This document shows positions 43,714-51,074 of a stretch of 64,000 bases of DNA, piece by piece. This DNA is from Granulicella aggregans (GTDB taxonomy: Bacteria > Acidobacteriota > Terriglobia > Terriglobales > Acidobacteriaceae). The first letter of the stretch is position 1. Every line of letters begins with the position of its first letter. The position numbers were made by a program, and so were the translations under genes. The notes beneath the pieces were generated by a model, which did not search any database, was not told where the DNA came from, and saw only the letters and a list, made by a program, of their open reading frames with translations. The stretch spans positions 62,001 to 126,000 of the forward strand of contig NZ_JAGSYE010000003.1 in assembly GCF_025685565.1 (NCBI RefSeq), in the 5' to 3' direction.

Positions 43714-46007
43714 GCGCCCAGACAAACGAGCACGCATCTGGCACTTCGCACGAGATGATGACCCTCACGATCGACGATCGCGAGGTCACCGTTCCTCACG
43801 GCACCTCCGTCTTTGACGCCGCGCGCATCCTCGGCATCACCATCCCCGTTCTATGCCATCAGCAGAACCAGACCCCCGTCGGCGCGTGCCGTATCTGTCT
43901 CTGCGACGTCGGCGAGCGCGCCTTGCAGGCGGCCTGTGTCTTCAAGGCTGAGCCCGGCATGGTGGTTCACACCAACACCGAGCCCATCAAGGCAGTCCGC
44001 AAGACGCTCTATGAGTTGATGCTCACCGACCACCCATCGCCCTGCCTGCGCCAGCAGCAGAGCGGAGATTGCGAACTCGAAACCCAGGCCGCGGCGGCAG
44101 GCATGTTGCCTCCCGATGTGCGCTTCAAGAAGCGCGCCGTCCCTGTGATGAGCGAGGACGACACCTCACCAGCCATCCACGTCGACTACTCCGCCTGCAT
44201 CCTCTGCGACCGATGCATCCGCGGCTGTTCGGAGATCCGTCACAACAACGTCATCGCGAGACAGGGCAAGGGCTACTTCACCACCATCGCCTTCGACGCC
44301 AACGAGCCGATGGGCAACTCCTCCTGCGTGACCTGCGGAGAGTGCATGGTCAGTTGCCCCACCGGCGCGCTGACCAACAAGAAAGTCCTCGGCCAGAACC
44401 TCCTTCAACAGCTCATCCAAGAGAACGGCCCGAAGGTCGAAGCCTTCTCCGTCGAGACCGAAGAACTGCTCGCTCTTCCCATCTTCAAAGGCGTCTCTGG
44501 AACCTTCCTGGAGCTGAACGCGGGAGCCGTCGTCCGCCGCAACTACTCGGCCGGCGAGATAATAGTCCGCGAAGGCGACAACGGTTCCACCGCCTTCTAC
44601 ATCCTCGAAGGCACGGTCGATGTCTTCCTCGGCAGCCCTCGCGCCCACGTCACAACATCGAGCGAGCCAGAAGGCTTCTTCAGCAAGATGCGCAGCGCGC
44701 TCATGCCCATCAAGACGAACAAGCGCGACGAGGAACGCCCCGAAAATCCCACACACATCCGCATCGATGCTCCCGTCGACCTGCCTTATGACAACCCCAT
44801 CGCGCAGCTCGGCCAGGGCGATCTCTTCGGCGAGATGACCTGCATGAGCTTCTATCCGCGCTCGGCCACGGTTCGCGCCAAGACCGATTGCGTCATGCTC
44901 GAGATGCTGCGCAACGTCCTCGACGTGATGCAGAAGAACAAGACCTTCCGCAGCCAGCTCGAAGCCAACTATCGCGGCCGCGCCCTCGGCACGCATCTCC
45001 GCAGCGTGCCTATCTTCTCGACCATCAGCGAAGACTTCATCGACGTACTTCGCGACCGTGTCGAACTGGTCCGCTACGCTCCGGGCCAGGTGATCTGCAC
45101 CGAAGGCGACGTCGCCGACTCCTTCTATCTTGTCCGCATCGGCTTCGTCCGCGTCAGCCAGATGCGCAACGACGAAGAGATGGTGCTCGCCTACCTGCCA
45201 CGCGGTGGCTACTTCGGTGAGATGGGCCTTCTGCGCGAAGTGCCACGCACCGCGACCTGCACCGCGCTCGACCACGTCGAGGTCGTGAAGATCTACGCCC
45301 CTGACTTCGCGGCCATGCTTGAGCGCTTCCCCGAAGTCCGCATGCAGATCGAGAACGTTGCTCGGCAGCGCGACCGTGAGAACCTCTTCCATCTCAAGCG
45401 CTCCAACGAGCGCATCGCCAACGAGCCGCTGCACAGCTTCCTGGCCCAGGGGCTGATGGACGCACAGAGCCTGCTGATACTGGATCTCGAAAAATGTACG
45501 AGATGTGATCAGTGCGTCAAAGCCTGCGCCGAAGCGCACGACGGCGTCACTCGCCTCCTTCGCGACGGCGTTCGCTTCGACAAATATCTCGTCGCCACAT
45601 CCTGCCGCCAGTGCCGCGATCCGCTCTGCATGGTCGGCTGCCCGGTCGGCTCCATCCGCCGCCGCAACTCGCTCGAAGTCATCATTGAAGACTGGTGTGT
45701 CGGCTGCGGCCTCTGCGCCAAGAACTGCCCCTACGGCAACATCACGGTGCATGAGTTCGACCGCGAAGACGCCGGCGGCAAATATAAAGACATGGCTCTC
45801 CAGGGCAAGGTTCGCAAGGCCACATCCTGCGATCTCTGCCACGACCTCGAAGAGCCAAGCTGCGTCTACGCCTGCCCCCACGACGCCGCCCACCGCGTCA
45901 ACCCGACCGAGTTCTTCTCGAACCTCCTCGGCCAGGACATCAACACCGGCGTCCCCCTCGGAATCAACTCGGCCCTTAGCAGCTCAACCGCAGAGGTCAA
46001 GAGATAG
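43710..46007 (+). CDS. Iron-sulfur protein with tandem cyclic-nucleotide-binding domains and ferredoxin tail
   Basis: 765 residues. Residues 15-230 resemble NuoG/HoxU: [2Fe-2S] Cys49, 60, 63, 76; a His/Cys motif with His108, Cys112, Cys121 but Gln115 in place of one Cys; two [4Fe-4S] sets (163/166/169/173 and 206/209/212/216). Residues 258-420 and 433-560 are cNMP-binding domains, each with a phosphate cassette (FGEMTCMSFYPRSATVRA, FGEMGLLREVPRTATCTA) including the Arg. Residues 590-725 carry four [4Fe-4S] sets, as in NrfC/DmsB subunits. It would carry electrons from NuoEF to the membrane cytochrome b, under cAMP or cGMP control. The fusion is not a standard named family to me. Confidence 0.9.
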   Translation: MSAQTNEHASGTSHEMMTLTIDDREVTVPHGTSVFDAARILGITIPVLCHQQNQTPVGACRICLCDVGERALQAACVFKAEPGMVVHTNTEPIKAVRKTLYELMLTDHPSPCLRQQQSGDCELETQAAAAGMLPPDVRFKKRAVPVMSEDDTSPAIHVDYSACILCDRCIRGCSEIRHNNVIARQGKGYFTTIAFDANEPMGNSSCVTCGECMVSCPTGALTNKKVLGQNLLQQLIQENGPKVEAFSVETEELLALPIFKGVSGTFLELNAGAVVRRNYSAGEIIVREGDNGSTAFYILEGTVDVFLGSPRAHVTTSSEPEGFFSKMRSALMPIKTNKRDEERPENPTHIRIDAPVDLPYDNPIAQLGQGDLFGEMTCMSFYPRSATVRAKTDCVMLEMLRNVLDVMQKNKTFRSQLEANYRGRALGTHLRSVPIFSTISEDFIDVLRDRVELVRYAPGQVICTEGDVADSFYLVRIGFVRVSQMRNDEEMVLAYLPRGGYFGEMGLLREVPRTATCTALDHVEVVKIYAPDFAAMLERFPEVRMQIENVARQRDRENLFHLKRSNERIANEPLHSFLAQGLMDAQSLLILDLEKCTRCDQCVKACAEAHDGVTRLLRDGVRFDKYLVATSCRQCRDPLCMVGCPVGSIRRRNSLEVIIEDWCVGCGLCAKNCPYGNITVHEFDREDAGGKYKDMALQGKVRKATSCDLCHDLEEPSCVYACPHDAAHRVNPTEFFSNLLGQDINTGVPLGINSALSSSTAEVKR

Positions 46008-46889
46008 ATGCGCATCGACGAGACGCACCGTCCGTGGCTCTGGTTCTCCATCGCGCTCCTCGCGGTGTCAACGGCAATCTATGTTCCCTACGCGAACATG
46101 ACCACGCCTGCGGGCAGCACTGCTATCGGGCTAACCTTCGGCGTCATCGCTCTCGGCTTCATGGTCTTCGCCGCGCTGCTCGCCGTGCGCAAGCGTTATC
46201 GCATTATCCGCATCGGCTCCGCCCGCGTCTGGATGAAGGCCCACCTCTGGCTCGGCACGCTCGCCCTGCCCATGGTGCTCTTCCACGCCGCCTTCCACGC
46301 CCGCGGCCTGCTTGCCTTTATCTTGATGACGCTCACCTTCATCGTCGTCTTCAGCGGCATCTACGGAGCGTATCTCCAGCACACGCTGCCCACGCGCATG
46401 TTTCGCGAAGTCCCCTACGAGACCATCTACGACCAGATCGGCGTCATCCGTGAGCAACTCATCGCCGAAGCCCGCCAGCACGCAACGAATGTGACGCAGA
46501 TGCTGGCGCCTGCGCGCGGCCCAGGCGCTACGGTCACCATGACCCTCGTCGAGATTCCTGAGTACAGCGCTGAAGTCGCCTCCTTCGACCGCTTTTTTGA
46601 GTCCCGCGTCGAACCTTACCTCCGCGCTGACGGCAAAGATTCAAGGTCCATGGATCTACGCCATCGCGCCAACGCGGAGCGCGAGTTCGAAGACTATCGC
46701 AAGCTCTTCCCTTCGACCGCCTGGCAACCAATCTCCGCGCTCGAAGAGATCTGCAACGAGAAACGCCAACTCGACCACCAAGTACGCCTCCACCACTGGC
46801 TGCACGGATGGCTGCTGATTCATCTACCCATCTCCGCCGCGCTCTTATTGCTTGCGTTCATCCACGCCGTAGTAGCGCTGCATTACTAG
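46008..46889 (+). CDS. Membrane cytochrome b-like subunit
   Basis: 293 residues, starting directly after the previous stop (TAGATG). Helices lie near 11-31, 38-60, 79-95, 100-122 and 264-292, with a soluble loop at about 125-260. Two helices carry His pairs 14 residues apart: His79/His93 and His272/His286. That spacing is the usual one for two stacked b haems in a membrane bundle. Extra His at 97, 262, 263 and 266 are also available. I infer a dihaem quinone- or ferredoxin-linked anchor passing electrons to the decahaem protein. No named family is recognised. Confidence 0.78.
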   Translation: MRIDETHRPWLWFSIALLAVSTAIYVPYANMTTPAGSTAIGLTFGVIALGFMVFAALLAVRKRYRIIRIGSARVWMKAHLWLGTLALPMVLFHAAFHARGLLAFILMTLTFIVVFSGIYGAYLQHTLPTRMFREVPYETIYDQIGVIREQLIAEARQHATNVTQMLAPARGPGATVTMTLVEIPEYSAEVASFDRFFESRVEPYLRADGKDSRSMDLRHRANAEREFEDYRKLFPSTAWQPISALEEICNEKRQLDHQVRLHHWLHGWLLIHLPISAALLLLAFIHAVVALHY

Positions 46890-46903
46890 CCTCTTTGTTT
46901 GTC

Positions 46904-46918
46904 ATTCCCGAAGGGAAT
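46904..46918. repeat. Small GTCATTCC-type palindrome
   Basis: ATTCCC-GAA-GGGAAT, a perfect 6-bp stem with a 3-nt loop preceded by GTC, lies between the cytochrome b gene and the decahaem gene. It looks like a short relative of the GTCATCC repeats at 40217 and 53564. In the transcript it would form a hairpin 40 nt before the next start and might tune expression of the two cytochrome genes. Confidence 0.55.
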
Positions 46919-46960
46919 CCGCTCTTAGTAGCTGCACTGAACTTGAAAGGAGGTCACCGC

Positions 46961-48328
46961 ATGGCAATCCGCAAACGCACCACAAAACTGCTCGCCAAGC
47001 GGCACGACCTCAACTACTTCAAGAAGGGCTCGCCCATCCGCATGTGGCAGTGGCGGCTGGCCGCCGTCGCGCTGGTCGCCGCCGTCGTTTGGATCATCGC
47101 CTCCTCGGTCCACAGCGCACAGGCGTTCTCTTCCGGCCCCATCTCTTCGTCCCACGCCGTCTTCGGCCAGAGGTGCGAGACCTGCCACAAACCCGTCATC
47201 GAAGGCGCGGGCTTCCTTCCCGTCGGCTTCGGCTCGGCGCGCAAGGTGCCGGACTCCGCCTGTGAGAGCTGCCACACCGTCGGCCTCCATCACGCGAACC
47301 AGACCATCGCGACGAAGCAATGCAGCACCTGCCACGTCGAGCACGTAGGAGCGATGCACCTCGCCGCCGCTCCCGTCACCGGCTGCACCCAGTGCCACGC
47401 GAATCTTGAAGTCAAGAATGTTCCCGCCAATATCGCGACGAACATTCAAGGCTTCACCAAGGGCCATCCCGACTTCCGCATCCTCCGCACAGCTAGCCCC
47501 GAGATTCGCGAGGCCGCATACGGCCTGAAGTACAACCACGCCGTCCATATGAAGAAGGACCTCACCGGCCCGAACAACAGTAAGATCACGCTCCAGTGCT
47601 CCTACTGTCACCAGGTCGAAGACCCCGCCGGTAAAGACACGGCTCATTCGGGCCGCATGGCCAACGTGAGCTTCGAGCGCTCTTGCCAGTCCTGCCACTC
47701 GCTCGACTTCAGCACCAAAGTGAAAGAGCAGGCGCCCCACGCCGAAGCCGCCAAGGCGCTTGCGTTTGTCCAGATGAAGATGGCCGAAGCCGCGCCCGGA
47801 GACAAAGCGGCGCTCCTGAAAGCGGAGACGATCCTTTTTCGCGGAAAGTGCGCTCTCTGCCACACCGTCTCGAACATCGACGACCTGCCCGGAATGGCTC
47901 TGCCCGCTCCAAACGGCGGCGCGCCCACCTTTGTAAGCTCGACCCAGGCTCGCTTCGTGAACGCCAGCTTCGATAGTTCGGGATCGATCTCCACCCCGAT
48001 GATCGCCCCATCCCACGCGCCGCAGCGCTTCTTCTCGGCCGCTCTCTTCAGCCACACCGCGCACGATACAGTGCAATGCGAAGAGTGCCACACCCAGGCG
48101 CTCACCAGCATCTCCGGCAAAGACAATCTGATGCCTAACATCGCTGTCTGCCAGAAATGCCACGACGGCCAGAGCCGCCCGCAAGGCCCCGCGCTTTCAT
48201 CAGGCCACGCCGAGAGCGGCTGCAGCCTCTGCCACGAGTACCACGAGACCCTCAAGGCCGAGCTCCGCACCGGCACCAACGAAGGCCATCAGCCAGCCTT
48301 CCGAATCGACCAGCTCAGCAGCAAATAA
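46961..48328 (+). CDS. Membrane-anchored decahaem cytochrome c
   Basis: 455 residues from ATG 46961, which has an ideal AAAGGAGGT 6 nt upstream. One N-terminal helix (WRLAAVALVAAVVWIIAS) anchors a periplasmic domain with ten CXXCH haem sites: CETCH, CESCH, CSTCH, CTQCH, CSYCH, CQSCH, CALCH, CEECH, CQKCH and CSLCH. The spacing fits the cytochrome c3/c7-type multihaem group. It should take electrons from the cytochrome b-like subunit and pass them to soluble or outer-membrane acceptors, such as the cytochrome at 40376. It is the last gene of the operon and is followed by a terminator. Confidence 0.93.
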   Translation: MAIRKRTTKLLAKRHDLNYFKKGSPIRMWQWRLAAVALVAAVVWIIASSVHSAQAFSSGPISSSHAVFGQRCETCHKPVIEGAGFLPVGFGSARKVPDSACESCHTVGLHHANQTIATKQCSTCHVEHVGAMHLAAAPVTGCTQCHANLEVKNVPANIATNIQGFTKGHPDFRILRTASPEIREAAYGLKYNHAVHMKKDLTGPNNSKITLQCSYCHQVEDPAGKDTAHSGRMANVSFERSCQSCHSLDFSTKVKEQAPHAEAAKALAFVQMKMAEAAPGDKAALLKAETILFRGKCALCHTVSNIDDLPGMALPAPNGGAPTFVSSTQARFVNASFDSSGSISTPMIAPSHAPQRFFSAALFSHTAHDTVQCEECHTQALTSISGKDNLMPNIAVCQKCHDGQSRPQGPALSSGHAESGCSLCHEYHETLKAELRTGTNEGHQPAFRIDQLSSK

Positions 48329-48346
48329 TGGTCACCTGCAATGAAA

Positions 48347-48378
48347 ATGGCCTCTCCGTAGAGAGGCCATTTCTGTTA
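48347..48378 (+). terminator. Rho-independent terminator after the decahaem gene
   Basis: A perfect 10-bp stem ATGGCCTCTC/GAGAGGCCAT around CGTA, followed by TTTCTGTT, lies 18 bp past the stop of the decahaem cytochrome gene. It ends the four-gene operon and may also stop the minus-strand gene at 48409, being symmetrical. Confidence 0.9.
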
Positions 48379-48408
48379 TGGCCGTTCAATTCTAAATCGC
48401 GCTGATGA

Positions 48409-48525
48409 CTACCAGGTCACTGGGTGAAAGGACACCAGCAGCGTAAGGAAGATCAATCCAAACGCGATCACGAATGCCTGCCAGTAGTTTTCCCACCACG
48501 GCGTTGACTTGTGTTCCTCTGACAT
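48409..48525 (-). CDS. Small single-helix membrane protein (38 residues)
   Basis: A 38-codon frame, ATG 48525 to TAG 48409, preceded by GGGAG. The sequence begins MSEEHKSTPWWENYWQ, then has one hydrophobic helix (FVIAFGLIFLTLLVSF) and ends HPVTW. The amphipathic, Trp-rich start before a helix is like small subunits of membrane complexes such as CydX or CcoQ, but there is no match I can name. It lies between the decahaem gene (convergent) and DUF4126 (co-directional, 53 bp upstream). It could be an accessory of a respiratory complex; that is a guess. Confidence 0.65.
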   Translation of the reverse strand: MSEEHKSTPWWENYWQAFVIAFGLIFLTLLVSFHPVTW

Positions 48526-48577
48526 CTCGAAGTTCTCCCTTCCAACAATCAGATGCTACCGTACATCGCGCCTTTGC

Positions 48578-49189
48578 TCAATGCGATGTCGGCCTTCGAA
48601 CCAGCCTGCGTACGCCGCTTCGGGCCAGCCGGTATCCCCACCACATCAGCCCGATTCCACCCACGGCCAGCGCAGCCACAACCGCCGCGCCGGTCAAGGG
48701 ATGATGTACCGCGACCCAGCTCAGGCCAACCGCTCCCGCATCCTCCGCCGTACTCAGCGCAATGTTTGAGACCGGCTCCGGGCTCGGCGTCACCGCCACC
48801 CGCGCTGCGGACTTCGATCCATGGGCGATCGCTGCGAATCCCGCACCCAGGCACGTAGCCAGTACATGCGCGGCTGGTGGCAACTGCGATCCCGCCGCAT
48901 ACGCCATCAGTGCCGCCACCGGAATCCGTACGAATGTATGGAGAGCGTTCCAGATCAAATCGAAGCCCGGAATCTTGTCCGCGACACCCTCAATCGCGAA
49001 CAGCACCCCGCTCGCTGAAAGTATCCATGTATTCGCCAGCAATTCCAGGCCGACCGGAAGCTCGATCCAATGCAGCCGGGCCATCGCTCCCAGCGCCAGA
49101 GCTGTCGCATACACGTTCAGGCCCGCGGCAAACCCCGTCGCCACCACGAACGAGAGGATGTCGCCCTGTGAAAACTCAGGCATCTGCAT
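48578..49189 (-). CDS. DUF4126 integral membrane protein
   Basis: 203 residues with five or six membrane helices. DUF4126 features are GFAAGLNVYATALALGAMAR near 19-38 and EGVADKIPGFDLIWNALHTF near 68-87. The function of the family is not known. A small downstream membrane gene (48525-48409) follows on the same strand. Confidence 0.85.
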   Translation of the reverse strand: MQMPEFSQGDILSFVVATGFAAGLNVYATALALGAMARLHWIELPVGLELLANTWILSASGVLFAIEGVADKIPGFDLIWNALHTFVRIPVAALMAYAAGSQLPPAAHVLATCLGAGFAAIAHGSKSAARVAVTPSPEPVSNIALSTAEDAGAVGLSWVAVHHPLTGAAVVAALAVGGIGLMWWGYRLARSGVRRLVRRPTSH

Positions 49190-49292
49190 ATCGAGACCCT
49201 AGCACGGCGCTCACTACCTCGGTACCGGAGCGCCAGGCGCTACTTCCAAAGTGCCATTGTTGGCCGCCATCGCGGTGGCCTATAACCGCCGC

Positions 49293-49430
49293 ATGACCTT
49301 GACGATCCTCAAATGCGTCGCTTGCGGAAAAACGATCCTGGTTCGCGATGAACCCAACGAGAAACGCCAGAAGACCTGCACCTGCAGCGCCTCGATGGTC
49401 GAACGAGACCGCCTTCGCCCTGCCTGCTAA
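49293..49430 (+). CDS. Small Cys-rich protein (45 residues)
   Basis: A short frame from ATG 49293 to TAA 49428-49430, with LKCVACGKTILVRDE and KTCTCSAS giving a CxxC pair and a CxC pair that could form a zinc ribbon. It is basic at both ends. No Shine-Dalgarno is evident. It fits exactly between two convergent genes without overlap, which supports it mildly. It could instead be a chance frame. Confidence 0.4.
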   Translation: MTLTILKCVACGKTILVRDEPNEKRQKTCTCSASMVERDRLRPAC

Positions 49431-49442
49431 GTAACTCGTACT

Positions 49443-49946
49443 CTAAGCGAGCGACTCCGCTACGTCCTTCTGCGAGCCAATCGCGCCCGGTGCCACCTGC
49501 ACCTGGACTAGAAGATCTTCCTTCCGCATCACAAGGTTCGTCGCGTTCAGCGAAGCCAGTTCAAATCCATGTCCGTGCGTGATCGCGTCCGTCGGGCAGG
49601 CCTCTACGCAATAGCCGCAGAAGATGCACCGGTTGTAGTCGATGTTGTAGACCTTCGCGTACCGCTCCGCACTCGAGATCCGCACCGTCTCCGTGTTCTC
49701 TGCCGCCTCAATGTAGATGCAGTTCGAAGGACAGGCAGCCGCGCACAGAAAGCACGCCACGCACTTCTCCAGGCCGTTCTCATCGCGCTGCAACTGATGC
49801 TTGCCGCGGAAACGCTCCTGGAACTTCGCGCCGCGCATCGGCCCCTTGCCGTCCGGATAGTTCTCGACCTCGGTGGGCTGGAACATCTGGCCGAAGGTGA
49901 TACCCATTCCTTTGGCGATAGCGGCGGCGTTCTTCACGATAGACAT
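49443..49946 (-). CDS. nuoI: NADH-quinone oxidoreductase subunit I-like ferredoxin (solitary)
   Basis: 167 residues from ATG 49946. NuoI-type two [4Fe-4S] protein: CVACFLCAAACPSNCIYIEA and CIFCGYCVEACPTDAITHG, with the NuoI-specific EVENYPDGKGPMRGAKFQER before them. In complex I it links the peripheral arm to the quinone site. No other nuo pumping genes surround it, so it may serve a complex I encoded elsewhere or another oxidoreductase. The Shine-Dalgarno is weak. Confidence 0.88.
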   Translation of the reverse strand: MSIVKNAAAIAKGMGITFGQMFQPTEVENYPDGKGPMRGAKFQERFRGKHQLQRDENGLEKCVACFLCAAACPSNCIYIEAAENTETVRISSAERYAKVYNIDYNRCIFCGYCVEACPTDAITHGHGFELASLNATNLVMRKEDLLVQVQVAPGAIGSQKDVAESLA

Positions 49947-50006
49947 AGCCAAAGTATAAACCGCGCACGATCAAGCCAGTAGCCCGGCTCCGTCTAAAAT
50001 AGCCGC

Positions 50007-50594
50007 ATGAAGATCTCTGGCCTGTTCCGCTCCCGGAATGCAGTTCTCACTTTGGCGTTGTTTTGCTCCGCCTTATCCGTCGCTCCGGCCCAGGCACAGG
50101 ACGCCACCGGCAACAAGCCCGAGATGATGGCCCCTGCGGACTCGCAGATGCACTCCGCCAAGCCAAAGGCTCCCTCGACGGCCCTAACCCTCACGCTCGG
50201 CGATAAGACTCTGACCCTCTCGCCCGCCGACGTGGCTGCGATGCCCCATGAGACCGTCACCGTCGTCAACGGCCACACCAAAGCATCCGAGACCTACTCG
50301 GGCGTCCCCATCGCCGCCATCCTTACCAAACTCGGCCTCCCCTTCGAGAAGGCGAATGAGCACACTCTGCTCAAAACCTACGTCGTCGCCGAAGGCACAG
50401 ATGGCTACCGAAGCCTGGTCTCCACCTACGAAACCCTCTCGACTATCCGCGGGACCAGCGTCATTGTCGCCGACACGCTTGCCGGAAAGCCCCTCGACAA
50501 GGACGGCATCTTCAAGCTCGTCATCCCCGGCGACACCCGCCCGCAACGCTGGGTCCAGAACCTTAAGTCCCTCACGTTCAAGACCATCGATTAG
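50007..50594 (+). CDS. Secreted sulfite-oxidase-fold (Mo-cofactor-binding-like) small protein
   Basis: 195 residues with a signal peptide ending APAQAQ at about 31. The mature part resembles a short molybdopterin-binding domain of the sulfite oxidase family: LSPADVAAMPHETVTVVNGH near 72-91, TYSGVPIAAILTKLGLPF, YRSLVSTYETLS and FKLVIPGDTRPQRWVQNLKS. The mature chain has no Cys, so the Mo-ligating Cys is missing and it is probably not an active Mo enzyme. It may be a cofactor-binding or structural relative. Divergent from nuoI, 60 bp apart. Confidence 0.78.
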   Translation: MKISGLFRSRNAVLTLALFCSALSVAPAQAQDATGNKPEMMAPADSQMHSAKPKAPSTALTLTLGDKTLTLSPADVAAMPHETVTVVNGHTKASETYSGVPIAAILTKLGLPFEKANEHTLLKTYVVAEGTDGYRSLVSTYETLSTIRGTSVIVADTLAGKPLDKDGIFKLVIPGDTRPQRWVQNLKSLTFKTID

Positions 50595-50662
50595 GGCAAG
50601 AGCCGCCTTTTCCAGGCTAAACCGAAGACATCCTCCCAGACACGAACTCCGAAAGCTCTCTC

Positions 50663-51052
50663 ATGAAGAGGTCCTCCGCCCGCATTCTCCTGCTCTCCAG
50701 CGCCCTCCTGATGGCCGCTCTCGGCTTCGTCGCAACCTTTGCACCGGAGAAAGTCCTCGGCCCGGGCACGATCGGTTCTATGCCAACCCTGGTCGCACAG
50801 ATTGCCGGGGCCCTCTATCTTGGCTTTGCAATGCTCAACTGGATGGCGAAGGACAATGCCATCGGAGGCATCTACAGTCGCCCCGTGGCCCTGGGAAACC
50901 TGCTGCACTTCTTCGCCGTGGCGATGGCTCTGCTACACCTTGTTAGCGCTGGAAACAACCAGGGCATCCTGCTGACGGTCACTTTGATCTACGTAATCTT
51001 TGCAGGCGGGTTCGGCCTTCTCGTCTTCGGAAAGAGCCCCGGCTCAGCTTAG
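50663..51052 (+). CDS. Small four-helix membrane protein
   Basis: 129 residues with four membrane helices (about 6-25, 42-60, 74-95 and 103-122), basic at the N-terminus. No family name can be given. It follows the Mo-cofactor-fold gene by 68 bp and may be co-transcribed. Function unknown. Confidence 0.72.
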   Translation: MKRSSARILLLSSALLMAALGFVATFAPEKVLGPGTIGSMPTLVAQIAGALYLGFAMLNWMAKDNAIGGIYSRPVALGNLLHFFAVAMALLHLVSAGNNQGILLTVTLIYVIFAGGFGLLVFGKSPGSA

Positions 51053-51074
51053 ACGACATCCGCACGTTAGAGGT

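Noticed and set aside
44166..45893. 575-residue frame antisense to the iron-sulfur/cNMP protein
   Set aside because: The sense strand encodes complete cysteine motifs and two cNMP domains; the antisense product is Ala/Asp/Val-rich without motifs.
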